Assembly (NCBI GenBank): GCA_900758375.1
Contig: CAAERJ010000041.1
Coordinates: 1 to 30,250, forward strand
Length of the DNA stretch: 30,250 bases
Source of the DNA: an uncultured Collinsella sp.
Lineage (GTDB): Bacteria > Actinomycetota > Coriobacteriia > Coriobacteriales > Coriobacteriaceae
Reading direction: 5' to 3'
The translations under genes were made by a program, and so were the position numbers. Below are positions 24,173 to 30,250 of this stretch, piece by piece. The stretch's first letter is position 1, and each line of letters opens with the position of its first letter. The notes below the pieces were generated by a model. The model had not been told where the DNA came from. It saw only the letters and a program-made list of their open reading frames with translations, and made no database searches.

Positions 24173-24216
24173 AAAGTGGTTGGGCAGTGCATCAATGTGC
24201 TGTCAAACCACTTTTA
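24173..24216 (+). terminator. Hairpin terminator after trxB
   Basis: AAAGTGGTT (24173-24181) pairs with AACCACTTT (24206-24214). Within it CAGTGCA/TGTGCTG extends the stem with two wobble pairs around TCAA. The right arm ends in TTTT and is followed by ACTT. Confidence 0.75.
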
Positions 24217-24286
24217 CTTAGCGGCTATGTGATATGCAAAACTAGATGACCTAGAATACAATATAGATAACGAACGGAGGATCCTT

Positions 24287-24898
24287 ATGAACCACGTCAA
24301 ACATGTTATCCCGATGTCCGATACATCGGTCAGCATTAAGCCGGAGGATATTCAGCCGACGGTGCTGCCGGATGCATTTATTCAGTCCGATATGGTGGGT
24401 AAGCTCAACGCTTTGAGCCTGCCACGCTATGACCAGCTGCCCAACGTAACGCTCTATCGCGATCAGGTTATTGAATATGTTGCGCTGTGGATGGAGCCGC
24501 TTTCGATTTGCGTAGAGCAGCCCGTTATCACACCATCGATGATCAATAACTACGTGAAGGTCGGTCTCGTTCCTGCTCCGGTTAAAAAGCAGTATGGCCG
24601 TGAGCAGATTGCGCGTCTCATCGCCATTTGTATCTTTAAGCAGGTGCTGCCCATCGCTGCGGTTCAGGCACTCTTTAATATTCAGCGCTTGAGTTACGAC
24701 GCTCCGACTGCTTTCGATTATGTAGTCGATCAACTTGAGGCATCGATTCGTGCGGCGTTTTCCGTCGAGCAGACTCCCGTGCCCGATACCGCCCATCAGG
24801 TCACGCGCGAGTCGCTGCTCGTGCGCAGTGCGGTATCGTCCTTCGTTTCGAAGGCATACCTGATGAGCTACCTTAAGTTTAATGGGTTTAATAGCTAA
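24287..24898 (+). CDS. DUF1836 family, MerR-like HTH protein
   Basis: 203 aa. The centre, ITPSMINNYVKVGLVPAPVKK followed by QYGREQIARLIAICIFKQVLPI, is the DUF1836 pattern, which resembles a MerR-type winged helix (helix, NYxKxGLV wing, and a YxxEQIARL helix). Bacillus YkrK is a distant relative. Targets are unknown. GGAGGATCC precedes the ATG. It stands alone between the trxB terminator and a bidirectional terminator. A TACAAT at about 24257-24262 could be its -10 box, but no good -35 is visible. Identified by pattern, without database comparison. Confidence 0.75.
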   Translation: MNHVKHVIPMSDTSVSIKPEDIQPTVLPDAFIQSDMVGKLNALSLPRYDQLPNVTLYRDQVIEYVALWMEPLSICVEQPVITPSMINNYVKVGLVPAPVKKQYGREQIARLIAICIFKQVLPIAAVQALFNIQRLSYDAPTAFDYVVDQLEASIRAAFSVEQTPVPDTAHQVTRESLLVRSAVSSFVSKAYLMSYLKFNGFNS

Positions 24899-24910
24899 TC
24901 GAGGCATAAG

Positions 24911-24951
24911 ACGGGCGGGATAAAGAGCCATTGGCCCCTTATCCCGCCCGT
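24911..24951. terminator. Bidirectional hairpin terminator
   Basis: 13-bp perfect arms ACGGGCGGGATAA (24911-24923) and TTATCCCGCCCGT (24939-24951) enclose 15 nt with an inner GCC-ATT-GGC pairing. It lies between the convergent DUF1836 and DegV genes and probably ends both. T-runs are short on both sides. Confidence 0.75.
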
Positions 24952-24970
24952 GCGTTTGTCTAGTTGGAAA

Positions 24971-25837
24971 TTATCGGCCCGAAGCCACGCCCATGCCGTA
25001 GCCGATGATGAGGCCGTGCATCTCGGCATAGTATGAATCTAGCCCGTTACAGGGCATGATGATAGTCTTGGAGCCTGGCCAGCGCTCCGCAATTCGGCTG
25101 GCAAGTGCCTGGGCGCCTACCTCATTCTCGACGTGGTCGATAACGACCTCGCCGCCAGTAAAGCCTTCGGCCTCCATGGTGTCGACAATCTTGGTGAGCA
25201 TCTTCTTTTCGCCGCGGGTGTGACCAACGAGTTCAATTTTGCCCGCTTCGCTCGCCGTGCCCAAAATGCGGATATTGAGCTTGTTAGCAATAACGCCGGC
25301 CGCCTTAGGGATACGTCCGGCCTTCGCAAGGTTTTCGTAATTGCACAAACTAAAGAGGATCTTGCTGTTCTGCTCCAAGCTATCGAAATAGGCGCAGGCG
25401 TCCTCAAAGGAGGTATCTGGGTTGCTTGCAAGATAGCGGTCGAACAGCAGGAAGATCAAATCCATTTTGCCACCTGCGGCTCGCGAGTTAACCAAATGAA
25501 TCTGACGGTCCGGCTCCTCGGCAAGCACCATGTCACGTGCGGTGGCCGCGGCATTGTAGCTTCCCGAGACTCCCTCGGAGATGGGCATGCAAATCGTCTT
25601 GTCGGCAAGCCTAAAGAGTTCGGTCCACTCGCCTACGCTCGGACAGGCGCTCGAAGAAGCGCTCGACTCCGCCTGCACGGCGCAATTGAGTTCGTGAACA
25701 TCGAGCGTGAGGTCATCGACGAACTCGCGCTCCCCCACTCGAATTTTGAGGGGTGCAAATGCAAAGGTGGTATGGGGCGCGGTCGGTTGCCAATCGCGGA
25801 GGTTGCAGCTCGAATCGGAGATAAGTGCCCAGCTCAT
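24971..25837 (-). CDS. DegV family fatty-acid-binding protein
   Basis: 288 aa. DegV/FakB proteins bind a fatty acid and present it to the kinase FakA for phosphorylation. Visible features are the opening ALISDSSCNL, the ligand-site loop SACPSVGEW (usually TSQPS), ISEGVSGSYNAA with a conserved Ser, and NLAKAGRIPKAA matching the family's L.KGGRI motif. The C-terminal domain ends MHGLIIGYGMG. AAAGGA lies before the ATG. No fakA gene is in the window. The TSQPS loop being SACPS is a variation worth noting but within family range. Confidence 0.88.
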   Translation of the reverse strand: MSWALISDSSCNLRDWQPTAPHTTFAFAPLKIRVGEREFVDDLTLDVHELNCAVQAESSASSSACPSVGEWTELFRLADKTICMPISEGVSGSYNAAATARDMVLAEEPDRQIHLVNSRAAGGKMDLIFLLFDRYLASNPDTSFEDACAYFDSLEQNSKILFSLCNYENLAKAGRIPKAAGVIANKLNIRILGTASEAGKIELVGHTRGEKKMLTKIVDTMEAEGFTGGEVVIDHVENEVGAQALASRIAERWPGSKTIIMPCNGLDSYYAEMHGLIIGYGMGVASGR

Positions 25838-25866
25838 AGAGGGTCCTTTCTAGATGTTTCTCATTT

Positions 25867-25894
25867 ATTATAGCCATCTTGCTTACCTTTGAAA
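25867..25894 (-). promoter_or_regulatory. Promoter of the DegV gene
   Basis: On the minus strand TTTCAA (25894-25889), a 16-bp spacer and a perfect TATAAT (25872-25867) lie 30 bp before the start. CTAGATG at 25850-25856 and CATCTAG at 25899-25905 form an inverted pair flanking the promoter. Confidence 0.6.
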
Positions 25895-25949
25895 CGTGCA
25901 TCTAGTATTGAAAACTAGCTCATTGGGGTCATGTATGGAGCACGGTCAC

Positions 25950-25988
25950 AAATAAATGAACCTCGCAGCCCAAAGGCCACGAGGTTCA
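25950..25988 (-). terminator. Intrinsic terminator of the NlpC/P60 operon
   Basis: On the minus strand TGAACCTCG (25988-25980) pairs perfectly with CGAGGTTCA (25965-25957), followed by TTTATTTG. It lies 24 nt after the NlpC/P60 stop. Confidence 0.85.
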
Positions 25989-26012
25989 CATTCGTTTGCT
26001 ATACAGAGTGAC

Positions 26013-27119
26013 TTAGTAGCGCACGAAAATGTAGTTGTTGTTCATGCCGGCTGCGACGGAGCTGATGATGACGCCCGTCTTGTAGTCGGAAGCATGGATC
26101 ATCTGACCATTACCGATATAGATGCCAGTATGGTAGGAGTTAACCACGACATCGCCCGGTTGCGGGTCGGACACGCGGGTCCAACCCATGAAGGTGCCGG
26201 TGGTGCCCAGACGGCAGTAGCGGCCCGTGAGACAGTAGCTTACAAAACCGGAGCAGTCAAAGCTGTCCGGACCAATGCCGCCCCAGGAATAAGCGCAACC
26301 CAGCTTGCTGTAGGCACGCGAAACAACGGAGCCGCCGTCAACAGACTGGTTCGGTGCGGAAGGCGTCGGAGCCGGAGCCGGAGCCGGGGCGGGCTGCGGC
26401 GTAGGGGCCGGAGCGGGCGTAGGAGTGGGCGCGGGCGTATTGCCGCCATCGTTGGTGTTCTCAGTCGTACCGGCGGTGTCGTTGCTCACCGTAGCCTTCT
26501 CGGCGGTGCTGGCGTTAATGCCGGCCTGAAGTGCTGCGTTGGCTTCAGCCTCGGCGGCAAGCTCGGCCTGCAGCTGGGAGTCCAGGGAGCTCACGACACT
26601 CTGGGCCTCAGCCTGCTGGGCGTTGAGCTCGTCGACCTTCTTCTGCGTCGCGGCGACGTTCTTCTCCTGCTCGGCCTGCTTATCGGTGAGCTGCTGCTTA
26701 AGGTCCTTGACATCCTGAATGGTCTGGGCCTGCTTGTCGGAAACCTTGCCGTAATAGAACAGACGGTTGAGCATGTCGCCCAGATCGTCGACGCCCGTCA
26801 GAACCTGAAGGAGACTCAGACCGCCGGTCTTGTACTCACCGGCAACGTAGCTCGAAAGCTTTGCCTGGCCCTCGGCAATCTCTTGCTGCTTTTGCGTGAT
26901 CTCGCCTGCAGTCTGATCAAGCTCCTGCGTCTGTGCGGAGAGTTCTTCATGAATTTGCTGGGTTTGCGTGCCGATCTGCTCGAGTTTGGTACGAGCGGCG
27001 GCAAGGTCGGATGCGGTATCGGCATAGGCAGGAGCCGCGAGGCCCAGGCCCAAAACACAAGCGAGGGTTGCCGTAGCAGCGCAGCGTGCCATGTTTTTAT
27101 GCGTGTTTGCTGTGCGCAT
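26013..27119 (-). CDS. Secreted coiled-coil NlpC/P60 peptidoglycan hydrolase
   Basis: 368 aa. Signal peptide at 1-33 (cleavage after AYA), a coiled coil at about 36-205 rich in Gln, Ala and Glu, a Pro/Ala/Thr linker at about 228-257, and a C-terminal NlpC/P60 domain. The catalytic triad is visible: C289 in DCSGF, H330 in HTGIYIG, and H342 in MIHAS. Proteins with this layout (RipA, CwlO) cut peptide stems for cell separation or elongation, and the coiled coil often holds the enzyme inactive until FtsEX-type partners engage; that partner is not in the window. AAAGGAAG precedes the ATG. The gene is 32 nt after apt and ends the operon. Confidence 0.92.
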   Translation of the reverse strand: MRTANTHKNMARCAATATLACVLGLGLAAPAYADTASDLAAARTKLEQIGTQTQQIHEELSAQTQELDQTAGEITQKQQEIAEGQAKLSSYVAGEYKTGGLSLLQVLTGVDDLGDMLNRLFYYGKVSDKQAQTIQDVKDLKQQLTDKQAEQEKNVAATQKKVDELNAQQAEAQSVVSSLDSQLQAELAAEAEANAALQAGINASTAEKATVSNDTAGTTENTNDGGNTPAPTPTPAPAPTPQPAPAPAPAPTPSAPNQSVDGGSVVSRAYSKLGCAYSWGGIGPDSFDCSGFVSYCLTGRYCRLGTTGTFMGWTRVSDPQPGDVVVNSYHTGIYIGNGQMIHASDYKTGVIISSVAAGMNNNYIFVRY

Positions 27120-27151
27120 GGAGCTTCCTTTCCGGTATCTAAGGGTAACGT

Positions 27152-27682
27152 CTAGTCCACCGTTACCAGGCTAAAGAGCTCAACGTCCTCGTTGGAAGGC
27201 GTGAGCTTCTCGCGCGGGTTGAGAAACGCAAGCTCGAGGATACAACCGTAACCCACAAGCTTTGCGCCCATATCTCGCACCAGTTTACCTGTTGCCTCGA
27301 CGGTTCCGCCCGTCGCGACCAAGTCATCCAGAATCAACACGGTATCTTTAGAGGTAATGGCATCGGCGTGGATCTCGATAGAGTCGGTGCCATATTCGAG
27401 CTCGTAGCTCTCGCTTACCGTCTTGCGCGGCAGCTTGCCCGGCTTGCGTGCGGGCACAAAGCCAGCGCCCAGGGAGACGGCCACGGGCACGCCGACCATA
27501 AAGCCGCGGGCCTCGGGACCCACGACCTTGGTGATGCCCATGCCGGCAAAATGCTCAGCCAGGGCATCAACCATGGCCTTTAGCGCCTCGGGATTACCAA
27601 AGAGCGGCGTGATGTCCTTAAAGATGACTCCGGGCTCGGGATAGTCGGGGATGTCGACGATGTGAGATTCGAAGTCGTACAT
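27152..27682 (-). CDS. apt: Adenine phosphoribosyltransferase
   Basis: 176 aa. Salvages adenine to AMP using PRPP. The opening VDIPDYPEPGVIFKDITPLF, the base-site region GPEARGFMVGVPVA and the PRPP loop VLILDDLVATGGT are diagnostic for Apt. AAAGGT lies before the ATG. It is 38 nt downstream of the MerR gene and 32 nt upstream of the NlpC/P60 gene, so it appears to be in the middle of the minus-strand operon. I see no functional link to its neighbours. Confidence 0.95.
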   Translation of the reverse strand: MYDFESHIVDIPDYPEPGVIFKDITPLFGNPEALKAMVDALAEHFAGMGITKVVGPEARGFMVGVPVAVSLGAGFVPARKPGKLPRKTVSESYELEYGTDSIEIHADAITSKDTVLILDDLVATGGTVEATGKLVRDMGAKLVGYGCILELAFLNPREKLTPSNEDVELFSLVTVD

Positions 27683-27720
27683 GGCATGACCTTTCAGGGG
27701 AGGCTGGTTTGTAGCAGCGT

Positions 27721-28605
27721 CTATTTGGCCGCGCTGGCGGTGCCGGCGCGTGAGGGGGCGACAACCTTGAGCGGCTGCACGAGGGATTCCTCACGCACGG
27801 GGACCGCGGAGGTAGATGCCTCTTCGCTTTTGGCCTTGGTTGACTCGGAGCGTGCGATCTCCTCGTCGAGGGCATCGATATCGGCATCCTCCACCACGGC
27901 GTTGAGTGACTCAAATACACGGTTCTTGAGCAGAGCGGTATGGACGCCCTCGGTGAGGTCATGCAGCTTCTTAAATGCACGCTCGAGCTTGGCATCGCGC
28001 TCGTCGTCGGAAGTATCCATACCGAGCATGCTTACGAGCACCTGCTCAAACATCGAGGACTCGCGGTTTGCGGACGATACGTACTGGCGCAGGTTGCGTG
28101 GCTCGATATGGAAGCGCGAAAGCTCGGAGCAATAGCGGATGATCGGGAAATCGCGGCCATCGACAAGCTCGCGATTCTGCGGGCTCTTGATGATGCGAAT
28201 AAGGTCGTTTTCGGCCAGGGAGCGGATAAACGAGATCTCGACGCCAAGCATATCGGGGATGGTCTCGATGGGATGCAGCTTTTGCTTAGTCTCCTTGGGT
28301 TCCGTCTTGAGCGGAACATCGGACAGCAGACCCACCTCGTAGGCGAGCGTAGACAGGTCCGTGGCGTTTTCCAGGCGCTGCTTGATCACATTGAGCGGCA
28401 TGTAGCGAGTTTTCTGCAGATGCAGAATGACCTCCAGGCGGTCAACGTCCTCCTTGGAGTACTGACGATAGCCCTTAGGCGTGCGATGAGGGGTGATGAG
28501 CCCCTCATCTTCGAGAAATCTAATTTTTGAGTTCGAAAGATCGGGGTATGCGCCTCGAAGTAGATTGACGACCTGGCCGATACTCAGATAATTGCGTTCG
28601 GCCAT
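27721..28605 (-). CDS. MerR-family regulator, FtsR-like
   Basis: 294 aa. A MerR winged-helix domain covers residues 6-75 (LSIGQVVNLLRGAYPDLSNS followed by KIRFLEDEGLITPHRTPKGYRQYS). The wing differs from classical MerR by the longer pre-wing segment seen in the actinobacterial FtsR/Rv1828 group. The C-terminal 200 residues are unlike metal- or drug-binding MerR domains. In Corynebacterium FtsR activates ftsZ, and in mycobacteria Rv1828 follows garA. Here too the gene lies directly after an FHA gene (3-nt gap), which supports the FtsR assignment. Division control is inferred, as ftsZ is not in the window. Confidence 0.85.
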   Translation of the reverse strand: MAERNYLSIGQVVNLLRGAYPDLSNSKIRFLEDEGLITPHRTPKGYRQYSKEDVDRLEVILHLQKTRYMPLNVIKQRLENATDLSTLAYEVGLLSDVPLKTEPKETKQKLHPIETIPDMLGVEISFIRSLAENDLIRIIKSPQNRELVDGRDFPIIRYCSELSRFHIEPRNLRQYVSSANRESSMFEQVLVSMLGMDTSDDERDAKLERAFKKLHDLTEGVHTALLKNRVFESLNAVVEDADIDALDEEIARSESTKAKSEEASTSAVPVREESLVQPLKVVAPSRAGTASAAK

Positions 28606-28608
28606 GCC

Positions 28609-29043
28609 CTACTCACCGGTTTCGATGCGCTCCGGCGTGCTCTCGTGGTAGATGAGCGTAAACGTACCGATCTGGACGGAAGAGCCATCGTGCAGCGGTG
28701 CGCCGTTGACGATGGCGCCATCAACCCACGTACCGTTGAGCGAGCCCAGGTCCTCGATGCGGGCACCCAGACCCTCGCGAATAATGCGCGCGTGGCTACG
28801 CGACACGGTCATGTCGTTGAGGAAGATGCCGTTAGCGGGATCGCGGCCGATGGTGGTCACATTATCCTCGAGCTCAAAGGCGGCGCCGGTTTGCGGGCCT
28901 TTGACGATAGATAAGACGGGCGCGGTGATGTGCACGTTGGCCATGAGGTCGGGAACGGTGACATCGCTCGAAGGAACGCGGAAAACGCAGGTGGCGTCTG
29001 AGGCCTTATCGTTCTGAGGCATATTGTTAACCATGTTGTCCAT
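28609..29043 (-). CDS. GarA-like FHA domain protein
   Basis: 144 aa. The FHA domain occupies about 40-135 with the phosphothreonine-binding residues in TIGRDPANGIFL, VSRSHARI and SLNGTWVDG. The N terminus contains DATCVFRVP around residues 16-24, aligning with the ETTSVFR phosphorylation motif of mycobacterial GarA, where a phosphorylated Thr is bound by the protein's own FHA domain. GarA/OdhI proteins inhibit 2-oxoglutarate metabolism. The target here is unknown. ATG 29043 has AGGGG six bases upstream; an earlier in-frame start at 29076 lacks this. It lies between pgsA2 and the FtsR-like gene, the same order as in mycobacteria. Confidence 0.87.
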   Translation of the reverse strand: MDNMVNNMPQNDKASDATCVFRVPSSDVTVPDLMANVHITAPVLSIVKGPQTGAAFELEDNVTTIGRDPANGIFLNDMTVSRSHARIIREGLGARIEDLGSLNGTWVDGAIVNGAPLHDGSSVQIGTFTLIYHESTPERIETGE

Positions 29044-29109
29044 GACAACCCCTAACTTAACGCGGACATGCCGCAAAGAATGAACTGTAAGTAATCATAC
29101 CCCAACGAC

Positions 29110-29814
29110 TTAGTCTTCGATTTCGGGGTTAAGAAAGTCGATGTCTTCGTCCTCGGGATGCGCCACGGCTTGTTTAATGGCCGCTCCACCCTTAATGGAA
29201 TAGATGACAGCGGTGAGCATGGAGAAGATGACGCCGCCATACACGAAGAAGATGCCAAGCGGTACCGGACTGCCGTTGAGGCCCGGGAAGGCCGTGAACG
29301 TGGCGGGCAGCAGATGCCAGCCGTCCACGGTGGGAAAGCCCAACAGCATGAGCGAGAAGCCGGTCATGAGCAGCGCCGTGGCAATCTTGCCGGGAAACAC
29401 CACGTCGATGGGACGGCGGTGATAGTGGCGCACGATGAGCGTGCCGATGCCCAGATAGATATCGCGCCCGATGATGAGCACGCAGACCCAGATGGGAAGC
29501 TCGCCGCGGACCACCAGGCCCAGTACGCCGGTAAATAGCAGCGCACGGTCGCAGATGGGATCCATAACCTTGCCGAGCCAGGAGACCGTTTTGGTCATGC
29601 GGGCAATCTGGCCGTCCATCCAGTCGGTGGAGGCCGCGATGGCATAGATGACGATGGCGACGACACGGTTGTTGTCCGTCACAAACAGGTACAGGAAGAC
29701 CAGCGTGAGGATCAGGCGCGTGAAGGTAATGAAATTGGAGATCGTGAAGATCTTATTCGACGGGTAATCGGAAGTGCCGATAAGCTCCTTTTTGATCTTC
29801 TTTTTGATGCCCAC
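29110..29814 (-). CDS. pgsA: CDP-alcohol phosphatidyltransferase (second PgsA-type)
   Basis: 234-aa membrane protein. The catalytic signature DWMDGQIARMTKTVSWLGKV followed by MDPICDRAL is at about residues 65-95, with the spacing of the CDP-alcohol phosphotransferase family; several transmembrane helices follow. The product could be phosphatidylglycerol phosphate, cardiolipin or another phospholipid; the gene's place next to garA matches pgsA2 of mycobacteria. The GTG at 29814 has GGGGGAG upstream. The frame is open to 30033, but the promoter at 29851-29879 lies inside that extension, so the short start is preferred. It is a paralog of the gene at 8184. Confidence 0.87.
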   Translation of the reverse strand: MGIKKKIKKELIGTSDYPSNKIFTISNFITFTRLILTLVFLYLFVTDNNRVVAIVIYAIAASTDWMDGQIARMTKTVSWLGKVMDPICDRALLFTGVLGLVVRGELPIWVCVLIIGRDIYLGIGTLIVRHYHRRPIDVVFPGKIATALLMTGFSLMLLGFPTVDGWHLLPATFTAFPGLNGSPVPLGIFFVYGGVIFSMLTAVIYSIKGGAAIKQAVAHPEDEDIDFLNPEIED

Positions 29815-29850
29815 AGGACTCCCCCGTTGGTAAACGACAAAACTTTCGAT

Positions 29851-29879
29851 ACTATACCCGTTCTGGCGATGTCTATCCA
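29851..29879 (-). promoter_or_regulatory. Promoter of the pgsA2 operon
   Basis: On the minus strand TGGATA (29879-29874) and TATAGT (29856-29851) are 17 bp apart, about 37 bp before the GTG start. It likely drives pgsA2, FHA, MerR, apt and NlpC/P60. The -35 match is weak. Confidence 0.5.
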
Positions 29880-29977
29880 GCGCGAGCATAGAGAGTCCAG
29901 ACATATATAAGACTCCAACGGCCGTTACGGCTTCGTTAGAAACGCGCTCCACCATGGATGGTGAACCCGAAAGGCAA

Positions 29978-30010
29978 GGCGCGCGGGCACGGCGACTCGG
30001 CCCGCGCGCC
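29978..30010 (+). promoter_or_regulatory. GC-rich hairpin before the ABC transporter gene
   Basis: GGCGCGCGGGC (29978-29988) and GCCCGCGCGCC (30000-30010) are perfect 11-bp arms around an 11-nt loop. The ribosome site GAGAAAGGA begins a few bases later. CACCAT/ATGGTG at 29950-29963 and AACGGCCGTT at 29917-29926 are smaller palindromes nearby. A leader regulator is possible. Confidence 0.6.
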
Positions 30011-30031
30011 CGGAAGAGAAAGGACGAACCC

Positions 30032-30250
30032 ATGGGTTACATGCTCGAGACGCGCGGGCTCACCAAGCGCTTCGGCCGCGGCGACCAGGCGCAGGACGCC
30101 GTGGCCGACGTGAGCCTTCATATCCGCGAGGGCGAGGTGTACGGGCTGCTCGGACCCAACGGCGCCGGCAAGTCGACAACGCTCAAGATGATCTGCGGGA
30201 TGCTGCGGCCGACGGCCGGGGAGATCCTCTTTGCCGGGCACGCCTGGCGC
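30032..30250 (+). CDS. ABC transporter ATP-binding protein (3' end outside window)
   Basis: Only the first 73 codons are present and the frame is still open at the window edge. The start MGYMLETRGLTKRFG is followed by the A-loop region, then Walker A GLLGPNGAGKSTTLKMI at about 44-60 and TAGEILFAG. This N-terminal half is typical of drug-, lantibiotic-protection- or Na+-type exporters (BcrA-like), but the deciding parts are missing. AAAGGA precedes the ATG. Third codon positions are G or C in all but 6 of the 73 codons, higher than in nearby genes such as that at 24287. Confidence 0.88.
   Translation, partial: MGYMLETRGLTKRFGRGDQAQDAVADVSLHIREGEVYGLLGPNGAGKSTTLKMICGMLRPTAGEILFAGHAWR

Noticed and set aside
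26340..26450. Tandem GGAGCC-type repeats as a possible minisatellite or CRISPR-like array
   Set aside because: They encode the Pro/Ala/Thr linker of the NlpC/P60 protein, with no spacer structure.
25956..27155. 399-codon plus-strand frame opposite the NlpC/P60 gene
   Set aside because: The minus strand has a signal peptide, coiled coil and catalytic triad; the plus-strand product is a shadow of the coiled coil and Pro/Ala repeats.
29815..30033. Long N-terminal extension of the second pgsA
   Set aside because: It is Arg/Pro-rich and unlike the family, and a promoter-like pair lies within it.
29958..30111. Small plus-strand frame starting ATGGTGAACCCG upstream of the ABC gene
   Set aside because: No ribosome site, it overlaps the ABC gene in another frame, and the sequence is explained by the GC-rich hairpin.

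Overview
The window is a chromosomal housekeeping segment from a moderately GC-rich Gram-positive bacterium. It most resembles the Coriobacteriia, with a Collinsella-like genus as my best guess from content and gene order; I could not search a database. Two kinds of synteny mix, as expected for that class. Positions 311-18425 follow an order familiar from Firmicutes (rnj, ftsK, rodZ-like, rimO, pgsA, cinA, recA, recX, rny, spoVS, miaB, miaA, hflX). Positions 19114-20866 (lexA, divergent LysM gene, nrdR) and 28609-29814 (pgsA, GarA-like FHA protein, MerR regulator) follow actinobacterial order.

Layout. Positions 1-103 hold a nested palindrome, followed by the RNase J leader. From 311 to 9365, seven plus-strand genes are packed with little spacing: rnj, ftsK, a RodZ-like membrane HTH protein, yajQ, rimO, pgsA and cinA, ending in a hairpin terminator. 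recA has its own promoter with a perfect LexA box in the spacer and is followed by recX. RNase Y has a separate promoter and a structured leader. After it come a GHKL-type ATPase, spoVS, and the miaB-miaA-hflX run, whose genes overlap by single bases at TAATG junctions. A minus-strand lexA operon, with a membrane acyltransferase-like gene, converges on hflX. lexA diverges from an SOS-controlled LysM membrane protein that leads into nrdR and dut. Positions 21315-21774 are noncoding and hold a cluster of palindromic repeats. Next are a minus-strand glycolipid-type glycosyltransferase, divergent trxB, a DUF1836 regulator and a convergent DegV gene. A minus-strand operon of pgsA2, FHA, MerR, apt and NlpC/P60 follows (29814 down to 26013). 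The window ends inside an ABC transporter ATPase gene.

Themes: RNA decay (RNases J and Y), DNA repair and the SOS response (recA, recX, lexA, LysM division-inhibitor candidate, nrdR, dut), tRNA and ribosome modification (miaA, miaB, rimO, hflX), and envelope or division functions (ftsK, RodZ-like, two pgsA genes, glycosyltransferase, NlpC/P60).

The least explained structure is the repeat family at 21332-21757. It has a conserved 36-45 nt core and 11-bp termini, enclosed by long inverted arms that differ completely between copies yet stay complementary within each copy. Other points worth a second look are an 11-bp hairpin that buries the nrdR start codon, the ATPase lying between rny and spoVS, and terminator-like hairpins in the leaders of both RNase genes. 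I saw no tRNA, rRNA, CRISPR array or transposase gene.
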